DNA from: a virus
DNA: 41,215 nucleotides
Reading direction: 5' to 3' (one strand)
Virus record (IMG/VR): IMGVR_UViG_3300036823_000095
Location: 1-41,215 of that record
Part shown: in pieces, positions 20,953 to 29,844 of the stretch
Position numbering within the stretch: the stretch's first letter is position 1
How the letters are laid out: the number at the start of each line of letters is the position of its first letter
The notes under the pieces: model-generated
The model's input: the letters and a program-made list of their open reading frames with translations, nothing else
Databases searched by the model: none
Told to the model about the DNA's origin: nothing
Position numbers and translations under genes: made by a program

Positions 20953-22432
20953 TTTTAGCCCCTTCGAGCGCGGCCACACGCGCGAGCGCGGCCTGTAGCT
21001 GCGCGGTCAATTCCTTGATTGCCCCGCACAGGTCGGGCACGCACGCGGACAAATCCACGCCCTGATAAACCGGGTTGCCGTCGTCGTCTTCTGCATCCTT
21101 TTCGCCGACAACCGCGCCGGGTTCCGGGCCTGCCAGTTCGTCGGCAATGAAACCCCGCCCGGCTGCGCCGTTGGTTTTCCACGTAAAGGAAACCGGGTTC
21201 GTGTCGAGAATGCGCGCGAGGCAACCGGCGAGCGGCTGCACGTCGGTTTTTAGCCGATGGTCCGAAGTCGTCACATACTGCGTGGTCGCGCCGTCGTTCG
21301 TGACAATCGCTCCTACCTGCGTTGCGCCCACGCGGATAGATACAAACGTGCCGTTGGTATAGGCGGTTTTTTTGCTCCACCACTCATTAGCGCTTGCGCT
21401 GTTCTGAATGGCAATTGCGGGCGAAGCGCCCATGAAAAACCCGCCATCGGTTGCGGCGGTGCCGTCTGTAATTCCCGTGGTGGACGTGCCCGCAAAAATC
21501 GTATTCCCGTTTGAATCAATGCATAGGCCCAATTTGCTGCCGACTTCGAGATATAGCGGCCTGGCATATGCCGAACCATTGCCCAGCGAGCGCACATGTG
21601 TTGCTGAATAGTCGGCAAATAGCTGCACGGTCGAGGCGTTCGCCGTGTCGGAGTTGTTATAGGCGACAAAGCCGCCGACGCCCCCACCAGTCGGTATTGA
21701 GCCTACCCAGCTATAGGAACCGGGGGCCTGAAAACATGGCCCATATCCCAGCGTGTCGTTAATGTGCGCGCCCGCGACGCCCGTAAAGCGAGGCTTATCG
21801 CCCAGCAGTATGAGGCCCGGTGTCTGTAGCGCGCCGGTCATCGGGCGCGAGCCATCAACAGGAACCAGCCCGCTTGTATCGGCGTTGCCCGCTGCGGCTT
21901 CGGCACGGTCGGCGGCGTCCGACGCATCCGACGCGCTGGCGCTGGCGCTGGCCGCGCTCGCGGCGGCGTCCGTCGCGCTGCCCTCGCATTGCGTAGCCCA
22001 ATCGTGCGCGAGCGCTTCCCACTGCGCGGCGTCCGTTTCGCTGGTGGCCGCCGCGCTCGCGCTCGCGTCCGCGTTCGTCGCGCTGCCTGCTGCATTGCTC
22101 GCGCTGTCGGCGGCGGCCACGGCCTGCGCGCCTGCTGCCGTGGCGCTGTTGCTCGCCGCGCCCGCACTTGCGGCGCTATTGGTTTCGCTGGTCTTTGCCT
22201 TGCTCGCGCTGGTGGCCGCTGCATCGGCGCTGCCTGCGGCGGCTGCTGCTGCACTCTGCGAATCCGTTACGGCCTTATCGAGCTTCGCCTGGTCGGCATC
22301 GGTTAGCGTGCCCTGCGGGCCGGGTTCGCCCTGCTGGCCCTGGTCGCCCTTGTCGCCAATCATGTACTCGCCGAGCTTTAGCTCTAACAGGCTGGTGCGC
22401 GTGGCCTGGAGTTCAAAGGTTAGTTTGCTCAT
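20945..22432 (-). CDS. Tail fibre 1 with C-terminal S74 chaperone domain
   Basis: 495 residues; ATG at 22432 overlaps the upstream stop. N-terminal module: LELKLGEYMIG, then a collagen-like stretch GDQGQQGEPGP, then GTLTDADQAKLDKAV. Residues ~60-190 form an Ala/Ser-rich trimeric shaft with KTSETN-type repeats; the middle is a beta-rich head. The last ~110 residues carry the peptidase S74 intramolecular chaperone motif: SDHRLKTDVQPL, then GFIADEL, ending in a coiled coil (AIKELTAQLQAALARVAALE). Self-cleavage after trimerisation is expected from the family. Overlaps the next fibre by 8 bases. Confidence 0.9.
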   Translation of the reverse strand: MSKLTFELQATRTSLLELKLGEYMIGDKGDQGQQGEPGPQGTLTDADQAKLDKAVTDSQSAAAAAAGSADAAATSASKAKTSETNSAASAGAASNSATAAGAQAVAAADSASNAAGSATNADASASAAATSETDAAQWEALAHDWATQCEGSATDAAASAASASASASDASDAADRAEAAAGNADTSGLVPVDGSRPMTGALQTPGLILLGDKPRFTGVAGAHINDTLGYGPCFQAPGSYSWVGSIPTGGGVGGFVAYNNSDTANASTVQLFADYSATHVRSLGNGSAYARPLYLEVGSKLGLCIDSNGNTIFAGTSTTGITDGTAATDGGFFMGASPAIAIQNSASANEWWSKKTAYTNGTFVSIRVGATQVGAIVTNDGATTQYVTTSDHRLKTDVQPLAGCLARILDTNPVSFTWKTNGAAGRGFIADELAGPEPGAVVGEKDAEDDDGNPVYQGVDLSACVPDLCGAIKELTAQLQAALARVAALEGAKNG

Positions 22433-22764
22433 GACGGCGACACGGTTTTACCCGCGTTCAACATGGATTCAATGATGCGCAGATAGTCGGGCTGGCTGTT
22501 GTACGTGTTGCCGTTGCTGTCCACAATCTGCGCATCCATGCGAGCGCGCCCCACGGGCCACGCGCTTGTATCGGCGGCGGATACGGCCACAATGCCGGTG
22601 GCCGGTTCCACAATCGTTGTCGTGAGCGTGGCGAAAACCGTCTGGCCTGTGTAGTCGGACAATGTGACCTTGACCGTTTGCCACTGGCTGATATCGTGAT
22701 TTTTGCCGTCCAGCAGAATGCGGCCCATCATCTGAAAACGCGAGCCGCGCGCAAATTCAATCAT
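22429..22764 (-). CDS. Tail-associated hypothetical protein, 111 aa
   Basis: ATG at 22764, stop overlapping the fibre ATG. Beta-rich (VKVTLSDYTGQTVFATLTTTIVEPATGIVAVSAADTSAW, ARMDAQIVDSNGNTYNS), resembling the small beta-sandwich adaptors found near baseplates or fibres. No family can be named with confidence. The position between collar and fibre suggests a tail component or adaptor for the fibres. Confidence 0.7.
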   Translation of the reverse strand: MIEFARGSRFQMMGRILLDGKNHDISQWQTVKVTLSDYTGQTVFATLTTTIVEPATGIVAVSAADTSAWPVGRARMDAQIVDSNGNTYNSQPDYLRIIESMLNAGKTVSPS

Positions 22765-22771
22765 GACTGCC

Positions 22772-23587
22772 TCACGATTTCATCAGGTAGTGCAGCCCCA
22801 CAAACGCGGGCCGGTTATCGAACGCGGCGTTGCCCCCTGCGGCCTGAATGGATACGCCTGTGCCGCTGCCGTAAATGCCTATGCCGGTGGCCGCGCCATA
22901 AATGCCTATGCCGGTGCCGCTGGGGCTTACTGGCCCCTGTCCGCGCCCGGTGCCGTAGGTGTTCTGTACCGCGCAGCCTACGCCGCCGTTATCGGCCCCC
23001 GCCTGCACGCTGCCGAGGTTCGGCTGGGCGTGCGCGTGGCCGGGGTCTGCCACGCCGTGCGCGTGCGAGGGGTCATACACGCTATGGGCGTGGCCGGGGT
23101 CATTGATACCGTGCGCGTGGCTGGGCATTTGCGCGGCGCTGATAACGGGAAAGCTGCTACCGCCCAGCACGCCGTTTGCGGTCTGGTCGCCCGCGCCAAT
23201 CGCAAACTTGTTGCGCATGTCGGGCGTGCCGTTGGTGCCGTCGCAGACGAGCCATGCGGCCGGTTTTTTCGTCACGTCGCCAAACCACAGAATGATTGAG
23301 CCGCGCGGAAAATTGTTGTTAAAAAGGTTGTCCGCATAGGCCTTGTTTACGAGGTCGCCGGTATCGACGGGCGCACCTGAATTCTTGAAAACAAAGCCCC
23401 CCATGTCGAGGTCCGCAGTCGCGGCAACGGAACCATCGGCGGCTATCCAGCCGTCGTGCAACTGCTTGCAGAATGCGAACGCCTGGCGAATGTAATCATC
23501 GGCCTGCGTGCCGAGCGGTTCGGACCCCTGGGGCGAGTTCTGTACGGGATTGGGGTAAATGTCATCCCATGAAACGGGTACGGGCAT
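22772..23587 (-). CDS. Tail collar-domain fibre protein with HAH metal-binding repeats
   Basis: 271 residues, ATG 23587 (GAGG upstream). N-terminal region binds the tail (PVSWDDIYPNPVQNSPQGS), then a shaft, then a collar domain (about 110-140): PRGSIILWFGDVTKKPAAWLVCDGTNGTPDMRNKFAIGAGD, typical of T4 gp12/lambda-like collars. Next, four 9-residue repeats of the form PxHAHxxxD, which in related proteins chelate metal in the fibre axis, and three TGIGIYG-type hexad repeats. C-terminus FVGLHYLMKS closes the fold, as in other collar proteins. Forms part of a receptor-binding fibre. Confidence 0.85.
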   Translation of the reverse strand: MPVPVSWDDIYPNPVQNSPQGSEPLGTQADDYIRQAFAFCKQLHDGWIAADGSVAATADLDMGGFVFKNSGAPVDTGDLVNKAYADNLFNNNFPRGSIILWFGDVTKKPAAWLVCDGTNGTPDMRNKFAIGAGDQTANGVLGGSSFPVISAAQMPSHAHGINDPGHAHSVYDPSHAHGVADPGHAHAQPNLGSVQAGADNGGVGCAVQNTYGTGRGQGPVSPSGTGIGIYGAATGIGIYGSGTGVSIQAAGGNAAFDNRPAFVGLHYLMKS

Positions 23588-23603
23588 GGCTTCGCCTCAC
23601 TGT

Positions 23604-23650
23604 GCTATTATGCTAGCGTTGTGATAACTGTGTGCTAGCGTGGTGCTAGC
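23604..23650. promoter_or_regulatory. Phased GCTAGC cluster between collar gene and opposite ORF
   Basis: GCTA at 23604, GCTAGC at 23612, 23634 and 23645; the last three plus GATA at 23623 fall on an 11-base lattice. A minus-strand promoter fits TAGCAC (23648-23643), 16 bases, TATCAC (23626-23621), ahead of the collar and fibre genes. A tiny plus-strand ORF starts at 23676. So the boxes may control receptor-binding genes independently of the rest of the late unit. Confidence 0.7.
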
Positions 23651-23675
23651 CTTTTACTGTCTAAATGAGGTATTA

Positions 23676-23819
23676 ATGCAACAGAATCCGTTTATCGCGT
23701 TCGGCGGTATCCTGGGCGTTTGCTGGTATGTGGCCGCCCGCCAGTTCAGCGCGTGGCTATCGGTTCGTCGCGCGATTCGCCGCGCCCGCGCCAAGCAGGC
23801 CGAGCAGGCCCGGCGCTGA
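23676..23819 (+). CDS. Small membrane-type peptide, antisense to ejection gene
   Basis: 47 residues, ATG at 23676 with GAGG five bases upstream, on the strand opposite all neighbouring late genes. Sequence starts MQQNPFIAFGGILGVCWYVAARQFSAW, a short hydrophobic segment, then a basic tail (VRRAIRRARAKQAEQARR), a typical small inner-membrane or amphipathic layout. The last 63 bases overlap the 3' end of the 23757 gene. Preceded by the GCTAGC cluster. Its isolation on the plus strand and good Shine-Dalgarno argue for function, for example in lysis control or exclusion. Confidence 0.6.
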   Translation: MQQNPFIAFGGILGVCWYVAARQFSAWLSVRRAIRRARAKQAEQARR

Positions 23820-26594
23820 GTTCGGGCCGCCCAGCGCTGCCGGTGTCATCTGCTGGAATCCGCCCGCCAGTGCCTGATTGGCAAAACTGCGGTCTGCCAC
23901 TGCGCCCGCTGCCTTTCCGACCCATGGAATTTTCGACAGCAGCCCGTTATCCGCTGCGGCTGCTGCGAGGCTGGTAAAGGTATTGGCGTAATTGACGGGC
24001 GAGGCGCTGGGCTTCGTGCGCATGTACGACCCCACGCGCCCAATCGTCTTTAGCTGTTCTACTTCGTCGGGGTTGAAAAACGCGGCCAGTTTCTGCGGCC
24101 CGAACGTGTCTAGCTGCTTGGCATAGTTGCCGGGCCGGAATTCCTCGCCCGCACCATAGGCCGCGTCCTGCAACTTCTGCACGACCTGCGCGCGGACCTG
24201 GTTGAACTGGTCGGGCGAGTGCTGGCGCAGCAGGTCTGCCATTCCGCGTACTTCGTCGGTGTTGCCGCCGATAACGTACTTCTGGATAAACTTGTCCGCG
24301 CTGGTCGCATCGGTGGCCGCGTCTTTCAGTGCCGGTATCGCGTCGTGTAGCTGGAAACGCTGCGCGGCGGCCTGCTTGGCGGGCGCAAATACGCCGCCCC
24401 TGTCGTCGGCACTCTGCACGGCATCATTAACGGCCTTGCGCAGTTCGCCCAGCGCCGTATTGGCCGTCTTGTCATTGCCCACGTTTTTATTAATGACCTG
24501 GGTTAGCTGGTTCGCGTCTTCCATGTCAAAAATCTTTCGCTGGGTGCCGTCCATCAGCCCGAGTTTTTCAAACTGGTTGCGCACGCCCGAGGGTACGGCG
24601 TCGCCGAATTCATCCAGCACACGCGCGTAATCCTGCGCGAGTCCTTTTGTCGGTACGTCGAGCTTTGCGCCCGAGCTTTCACGCGCGGCGGTGTAGGCGT
24701 CCGTGACCTGCTGGCGCATCTGGTCATCAATGTTTTTCAGCGCGGTCTTTGCCCCGCTGCCTGCCTGGTATGTGTCGGCGGCGGTCGTCGGTGAAAGGTC
24801 ATCGAGCGCGTTCGCTAGTTGCCTGTCCTGCTGGTTAAAGCGGTTGGCGAGCTTCGTCTGTGCGCCGCGCAGGTTCTGTTCCTTGGCGTACTGGCCGGGG
24901 TCGCGCGATAGCTGGCCGGTCGTCGGTTCCATGCCGAGCGCGCGAAAATCCTGCGCCCGCTGTAGCTGCGTGCTGTCCACGCTGGGATTGTCGAGCGCTG
25001 ACTGTGTGAGGCGTGCGGCATCGTCCGCGCCCATGTTGTCGGCGGTCAATGCCCGGCGCGCGGTCGGCGGCAAATCGGGCGTGCCGGTCGTCGCGCGCTG
25101 CACGGCGCTTTCTAGCTGCTGCTGCTGGTAGTCGGGGTTCGCCGCGAGTCGCGCGGCCTGCTGCGCGTCCTGGCGGTTGGTAATCATGCGGTTTAGCCCG
25201 CCCGCCGTACCTGCGCCTGCAATCGAGCCAAGCAGGCCCGCGCCTAGCTGCGCGCCGGTTCCCCAGCCTGCCTCACGCGCCCCGCTGCTGCCTGCTGCGC
25301 CTCCTGCGGCGCTCGCTATCTGCGTGCCGGGCTGGGCGGCCAGAAAGTCGCCCACGGTGCCAATGGCCGGAGCGCTGCGCTGCGCGAGCCGCCCGAGCAG
25401 ACCGGGCGCGGCCTGATTCGCGGCGGTGGCATATTCCGGTACAGCGGCCAGCGCCTGCAACCCCTTGCCCGCCGCGTTGCCGGTGGCCGCGCCTACTATG
25501 GCGCTGCCCACGTCCTGTACAACGCGCTCGCTGGCGTTTTCAGGCTTCGCCACGCCCGCCCTGTCCTGCAAATCCTGCACTGACGACGACACAGCCTGTA
25601 GGCGCGGAATGTCGGTTCCTGCCACCTTGTTGATACCGCCCGTGACGGCATTTACGCCGCTGTTCAGCAGGTCGCCGACAGCCGCAGGCAGTGAGCTAAC
25701 GCCGGTAATGCCCATGCGCGCGGTGAGGCCTGCCTGGTGCGCGAGGTCGCCGAGGAACCCGCGTTGCTCTGGTGCTGCGGCGGGCGTCGCGGCTGCTGGT
25801 GCCGCTGCTTTCTTCGGCTGGGGCGCTGGCATCGTCGCGGGTGCGGCGGGGCCGCCTGCGTCCATCTGCGCGGCTGGCGTGGCGCTGGCGCTGCTGTCGC
25901 CTGGGTCAACCGTGTATTTTTTCTGTAGCGCGGCCCACGGGTCGCCATCGTCGGCGGCGGCCTGCGCGTCGGGCTGCGCATACTTCTTTTCGAGCGCGGC
26001 CCACGGGTCATTTGCGCCGCCGCCCGCGTTGCCCTGCTGTTGCTTTGCGCTAGCGCTTTGCTGCTGCTTTGCAACGGGGGGCGGGGTCGGGCCACTGGCG
26101 GCGCTCGCATAGGCGCGCTGGGCCGGTGTGAGTTCGCCCGCCTGCGCGCTGGTCGAGCCGGTGAGTGCGCCCAGCACGTTAGAGGCATAGCGCTGCAACG
26201 TGTCGGATACGCCGCCGATTTTCTTTACATAGTCCGGGTCTTCGGCATAGCCGCCTTTTTGCAACGCCTGGCCGAACGCCTGCGGCGTGCGCGTGCCTTC
26301 CACGCCCGGATAGCGACGGTTGAGCAAATCGCCGTAGCCTGCCGCACCAGCGGCGGGGCTGTCGTATGCCTGATAGCTGTCGGTCGTGCCGAGCATGTTA
26401 TCGCGCGCACTGACGCCCTGCCCCTTGATGTTGCCCAGGTTGTTAGAGCCGGGAATGATGCTCTTTCCGTAGCCGGTTTCCAGCGCCCATTGCGACAGGA
26501 TATTTTGCGGCGTGGTGTTCAGCCGCTGGGCCTGCTGCGCCGCGAGCGGCCCGTATTGCTGGACGAATGCGCGGATTTCTTCGGGGGTTGCCAT
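23757..26594 (-). CDS. Large internal virion/ejection protein with N-terminal glucosaminidase domain
   Basis: 945 residues from ATG 26594 (AAGGGG; overlaps previous stop TAATG). Residues ~1-150 form a FlgJ-like glucosaminidase/muramidase domain: TTPQNILSQWALETGYGKS with the catalytic E in LETGYG, then NNLGNIKG and SYQAYDSPAAGAAGY. The rest is long, Ala/Gln-rich, helical, with repeated DPWAAL-KKY boxes near 200-235 and C-terminal hydrophobic segments. Such proteins sit in the head, are ejected, cut peptidoglycan and form a channel for DNA entry in podoviruses. Its 3' end overlaps the plus-strand peptide gene. Confidence 0.85.
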   Translation of the reverse strand: MATPEEIRAFVQQYGPLAAQQAQRLNTTPQNILSQWALETGYGKSIIPGSNNLGNIKGQGVSARDNMLGTTDSYQAYDSPAAGAAGYGDLLNRRYPGVEGTRTPQAFGQALQKGGYAEDPDYVKKIGGVSDTLQRYASNVLGALTGSTSAQAGELTPAQRAYASAASGPTPPPVAKQQQSASAKQQQGNAGGGANDPWAALEKKYAQPDAQAAADDGDPWAALQKKYTVDPGDSSASATPAAQMDAGGPAAPATMPAPQPKKAAAPAAATPAAAPEQRGFLGDLAHQAGLTARMGITGVSSLPAAVGDLLNSGVNAVTGGINKVAGTDIPRLQAVSSSVQDLQDRAGVAKPENASERVVQDVGSAIVGAATGNAAGKGLQALAAVPEYATAANQAAPGLLGRLAQRSAPAIGTVGDFLAAQPGTQIASAAGGAAGSSGAREAGWGTGAQLGAGLLGSIAGAGTAGGLNRMITNRQDAQQAARLAANPDYQQQQLESAVQRATTGTPDLPPTARRALTADNMGADDAARLTQSALDNPSVDSTQLQRAQDFRALGMEPTTGQLSRDPGQYAKEQNLRGAQTKLANRFNQQDRQLANALDDLSPTTAADTYQAGSGAKTALKNIDDQMRQQVTDAYTAARESSGAKLDVPTKGLAQDYARVLDEFGDAVPSGVRNQFEKLGLMDGTQRKIFDMEDANQLTQVINKNVGNDKTANTALGELRKAVNDAVQSADDRGGVFAPAKQAAAQRFQLHDAIPALKDAATDATSADKFIQKYVIGGNTDEVRGMADLLRQHSPDQFNQVRAQVVQKLQDAAYGAGEEFRPGNYAKQLDTFGPQKLAAFFNPDEVEQLKTIGRVGSYMRTKPSASPVNYANTFTSLAAAAADNGLLSKIPWVGKAAGAVADRSFANQALAGGFQQMTPAALGGPNSAPGLLGLLGAGAANRATNR

Positions 26595-28060
26595 TACTGC
26601 CCCTTCTCCTGTGCCCATTTTTTAAGCACGGGGTAATTCCAGATAGACCCCTGGATTGCGCGCCAGCGGCGGTCAATTTCGGCGAGGTCGCCCGTCTTCT
26701 GCGCGAGCGGCAATGCGTCGCGGTAAAAGTCGGCCTTGCGCTGTTTCTGTAGCGCCTGCGCTTCGGCGAAGTCTTCAATGAATTTGTTTGCGTCGGGCGT
26801 GTTGGCGAGTGACGCGAACGTTTTGCCCGCGCGCTGCGCGTCGCCCTCTGTCTGCGGGCCTTTCTGCGCCGCGAGGTTCTGCTGTAGCTTGGTCATGGCG
26901 ACATTCTGGAATTTCTGCTGGTCGCCCGCGTACTTTTCGGCCTGCGGAATACCGAGCGCGCCGAGGAAAGAGGCGGCCTTGCCCTGCCATTCCTTTGTTG
27001 CGCCCGTGTCGGCGGGCAGGTTGCGCAACGTGCGAATCTGGTCGAGGTCGGTCGCCGCGCTGTCGCCCGCGTCCATCGTCGGCGTATAGGCGCGCTTCAT
27101 AAAGTCTTCATTGCCAAGCTGGTAGGCCTGCGCGACCTGCGGGGGCTGCTGCAACGGAATGCCGCCGCCGCCGTTTTCGGCCTTTAGCTGCGCTTCGGTT
27201 TTCAGCACGCGCGAGCCGTTCGGCCCTGCCACTTCGCGCCATGCATTCTGTGCGGCGCTGTCTGCCTTGATTTTTAGCTGTTCGCGCATCACGTCCTGGG
27301 AACCCTGCGGAATCGTGAGCTTGTACTGGCCGTTTCCAATCGGTTGCCACTGGATAGCCTGCCCGTCTGGTGTCGTCGTCGGCAACGTCTGGCCGGGCTG
27401 CATCTTGTTCATATCCACGACGATACCGTTTTGTATCGACATGTCAGGCTTGGCAATATCGGCCATGCCCTTGCCGCCGTTAAAGGTCAAATCCAGACCC
27501 ATGCGCGCCCGCTGGCTCGCCGACAGTCCCGCGAGCGGGTCGGCGGCGCTGCCGCCAGCCTGGCCGCCTGCTGCCGGTGCTGCTGCGGCTGCTGCCTGCA
27601 TCGGCAACGGCGCGGCGCTGGTGGCCTGCCCTGCGCCCCCCATTGCGCCCGACAATGCCGAGCCGCCCGCGTTCGATAGCATCGCGGGTGTACCGGCGTC
27701 GAGTGCGGGTGTCGCCACTGCCCCCGCGAGGTCGGGAAACAGTTTTGCAACCATCGCCTGTTTCTGCGTTTCGCTGCGCATCGCCTGCGCGAGTTGCTGC
27801 TGTTTCATCTGCGTTTCGGCGTCTACCTGCTGCATCTGCTGTTGCATCATTGCGGCTTTGAGCTTGTCCTGTTCGGCCTGGCGTTGCGCCTGCCCTGCGC
27901 TGTTGTACGCATTCATGCCGAGCAGCCCGCCACGCCCGAGCGCTTCGCCCGTGCTGACGCCCCCGCGATTGTTGGCGAGCATGCCCAGGCCCGCCGCGAG
28001 CAGACCCTGTTGCGCCGCGCCGTTGTTTGAAAAGCCCTGCAAAACGTCGAGAATGCCCAC
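26594..28060 (-). CDS. Internal virion (ejection) protein, 488 aa
   Basis: ATG at 28060, stop sharing bases with the next ATG. N-terminus hydrophobic and Gly-rich (GLLAAGLGMLANNRGG), then a Gln-rich coiled coil (KLKAAMMQQQMQQVDAETQMKQQQLAQAM), an Ala/Gly-rich middle and a helical C-terminus. Composition and position between two other internal proteins match ejection proteins of podoviruses (like gp7/gp16/gp20 of P22 in role, not sequence). No catalytic motif seen. Confidence 0.75.
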   Translation of the reverse strand: MGILDVLQGFSNNGAAQQGLLAAGLGMLANNRGGVSTGEALGRGGLLGMNAYNSAGQAQRQAEQDKLKAAMMQQQMQQVDAETQMKQQQLAQAMRSETQKQAMVAKLFPDLAGAVATPALDAGTPAMLSNAGGSALSGAMGGAGQATSAAPLPMQAAAAAAPAAGGQAGGSAADPLAGLSASQRARMGLDLTFNGGKGMADIAKPDMSIQNGIVVDMNKMQPGQTLPTTTPDGQAIQWQPIGNGQYKLTIPQGSQDVMREQLKIKADSAAQNAWREVAGPNGSRVLKTEAQLKAENGGGGIPLQQPPQVAQAYQLGNEDFMKRAYTPTMDAGDSAATDLDQIRTLRNLPADTGATKEWQGKAASFLGALGIPQAEKYAGDQQKFQNVAMTKLQQNLAAQKGPQTEGDAQRAGKTFASLANTPDANKFIEDFAEAQALQKQRKADFYRDALPLAQKTGDLAEIDRRWRAIQGSIWNYPVLKKWAQEKGQ

Positions 28061-28069
28061 GGTCGCCCC

Positions 28070-29080
28070 CTAGCTGAATAGCCCCATGAGGCCGCCGCCG
28101 ATGCCGCCTATTGCGGTGCCCCATGGGCCGAACATTGAACCGGCTGCCGCGCCCGAGGCCGCACCACCTAATGCGCTGGTCGCCTTTGAGCCGCTGCCGC
28201 CGCTGTTCGTGCTGGTCGTCACGCCCTGCGCGCCCGCGCCCATTGCACCAGACAACGCACTTTGCAGTACGCCTAACTGCTGGTAGGGCTGCATTGCATT
28301 GTTGTACCAGGATTGGTAATCGGCATTCATCTGGTTCTGGTTCTGCGATTGCTGCATCTGGCCCATGTTGAGCAGGGCTTGCGCGCCCGTGTACTGCCCT
28401 TGCGCGATACCGGGCGCGAGGCCAGCGGCGGCCAGCATGCCCTGCTGGTTTAGCTGGTTGGTGGCGAGGCCGTACTGTGCATTGCGTGCGGCGTCCTGCT
28501 GCGCGCTGCTGTTCTGCAATGCAATGTTCTGCTGGGCAAGCTGCTGCGTATTCGCATAGTCCTGCCCGTACATGTTGGTGCTGATTTGCCCTAGCTGGTT
28601 GCCTAGCGTCTGGTTCTGCGAGTTGGTGTACTGCTGCTGCGCCGAGCCGCCGAACGCGCCCGCGTTGCGAAACTGCGCCATGGTCTGGCTGGCGGTGCCC
28701 TGCTTGTAGGCGTCGGCGGCCTGCCCCTGCGCGTTGGCTACCTGCTGGGCCAGATACGGATTGGAACCCATGTACGGATTCGTGCCCACGTCCGTAGAGG
28801 TCGGCGCGTAGGTCGCGTTATTGCCGCCGTTTAGCTGGTTCGTGACCGCGCTATTGGCCGCGTCTACCGCACTACTGCCCTGGGTTGCCTGGTTGCGAAT
28901 CATATCCATGGCGTTTTGCTGGTCGTCGCTAAAGCCCGCAACCGTATCGCCCGAATATTGCGGAATCCCCTGGTTAGAGAGGTCCGAACCGCGTTCGAGA
29001 ATCTGCTTGGCATACGGCTGCGCCCAATCGGGCAAATTCGCCGTGGTCGTCGTGCTGCCGCTGCTGCCGCCGCCGCTCAT
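28070..29080 (-). CDS. Internal virion protein, Gln/Asn/Gly-rich
   Basis: 336 residues; ATG overlaps the previous stop (ATGA). Starts MSGGGSSGSTTTTANLPDWAQPYAKQ; the body is rich in Gln, Asn, Ala, Tyr (many Q-x-Q and NQxx repeats); the C-terminus is Gly/Ala-rich with an amphipathic, membrane-like end (SMFGPWGTAIGGIGGGLMGLFS). This matches the smallest of three internal/ejection proteins, whose C-terminal helices can insert into membranes during DNA injection. Function inferred from composition and position. Confidence 0.75.
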   Translation of the reverse strand: MSGGGSSGSTTTTANLPDWAQPYAKQILERGSDLSNQGIPQYSGDTVAGFSDDQQNAMDMIRNQATQGSSAVDAANSAVTNQLNGGNNATYAPTSTDVGTNPYMGSNPYLAQQVANAQGQAADAYKQGTASQTMAQFRNAGAFGGSAQQQYTNSQNQTLGNQLGQISTNMYGQDYANTQQLAQQNIALQNSSAQQDAARNAQYGLATNQLNQQGMLAAAGLAPGIAQGQYTGAQALLNMGQMQQSQNQNQMNADYQSWYNNAMQPYQQLGVLQSALSGAMGAGAQGVTTSTNSGGSGSKATSALGGAASGAAAGSMFGPWGTAIGGIGGGLMGLFS

Positions 29081-29559
29081 GGTGCCACCTTCACAAGTTT
29101 TTCATAGGTGATTTCGCGCGGCGTAAAGTCGTATCGCGGCGCGAGCTTGTGCCAGCCGGGGCGGTTCGTTGAGAACGTCAGACGCGTGGCCCCTGCATTG
29201 CGCGCGAGGGCCTGCAATTCGTTATCGAATGCGGCCATCACATCGAATTCAGCGTCGCGTGCGTAGAGAATCCAGATATGCACGCGCGAGCCGTCAAAAT
29301 CCTGCAACAGCCGCAGAATGAAAAAACCGGCGCGTGCGCCGGTTTCGTCGTAAATCATGTAGAGGCTGGCCCCGTTGTTTCGCAGTAGCAGATACACGTC
29401 TTCGGGGAGCCATCCATCGGGCCTGTCCATCGTGTCGAGCGCGGGGCGCACGAATGCCCAGGCGTCGCGTAACTCGCCGGGCTGGATAACGGCAAAGCGC
29501 GGCGGCGGTGCCATGCGGGCGCGGTTAATGTCGATAGGTTCGCTCAGTGTGTCGCTCAT
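29077..29559 (-). CDS. GNAT-like (acetyltransferase-fold) phage protein
   Basis: 160 residues, ATG 29559 chosen since it follows the end of the previous gene and starts a well-formed domain. A compact alpha/beta protein with strands ASLYMIYDETGARAGFFILRLL and VHIWILYARDA, then helices (VMAAFDNELQALARNAGATRLTF) and a final strand, all reminiscent of GNAT folds, although the acetyl-CoA loop (R-x-x-G-x-G/A) is not clear. Many podophages carry a similar gene between internal proteins and gp10-like protein; its role in the virion is unknown. Enzymatic activity is doubtful. Confidence 0.55.
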   Translation of the reverse strand: MSDTLSEPIDINRARMAPPPRFAVIQPGELRDAWAFVRPALDTMDRPDGWLPEDVYLLLRNNGASLYMIYDETGARAGFFILRLLQDFDGSRVHIWILYARDAEFDVMAAFDNELQALARNAGATRLTFSTNRPGWHKLAPRYDFTPREITYEKLVKVAP

Positions 29560-29560
29560 G

Positions 29561-29842
29561 TCATGCCCCAATCGAAACAGGTTTCCAGGTGCCAGGCGTG
29601 CCAGACGCGATGCATACCCAGCCAAACACGCCCCCCGCGTCCGGTTGCGTGTTGCGTACAAAGTCGCCCCGCGCGTGCTGCCCCGTGGTCGGCGCTGCGG
29701 CCTGCGCTGTAGTCGCTGCGTTGAGTGTTCCATCTGACAGGGCGTTTAGCTGGTCAATGACCGTGCGCAGTAGCAGCGTGAGCGCGCGGGAAAGGTCTTC
29801 TGTGCTGCCATGGGCGGGCAACTGCGGTTGACGGATTCGCAT
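29561..29842 (-). CDS. Hypothetical late protein, 93 aa
   Basis: ATG at 29842, two bases before the stop of the gp10-like gene. A helical segment (DLSRALTLLLRTVIDQLNALSDG) follows a Pro/Gln stretch; the C-terminus (GDFVRNTQPDAGGVFGWVCIASGTPGTWKPVSIGA) looks like a small beta domain found at the ends of phage tail proteins (GWVC-xxxGTPGTWK). Possibly a minor tail or head-tail component. Confidence 0.65.
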   Translation of the reverse strand: MRIRQPQLPAHGSTEDLSRALTLLLRTVIDQLNALSDGTLNAATTAQAAAPTTGQHARGDFVRNTQPDAGGVFGWVCIASGTPGTWKPVSIGA

Positions 29843-29844
29843 GA

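Noticed and set aside
20131-22475. Several Ala/Val-rich plus-strand frames opposite the tail fibres that look like membrane proteins
   Set aside because: They are antisense readings of Ala/Ser-rich fibre shafts; hydrophobicity results from the complementary codons.
26049-26054. GCTAGC sites inside coding sequence (also 1694, 4457, 7378, 11014, 32747)
   Set aside because: They lack the -35/-10 context and the phased second unit, so they are probably coding coincidences.
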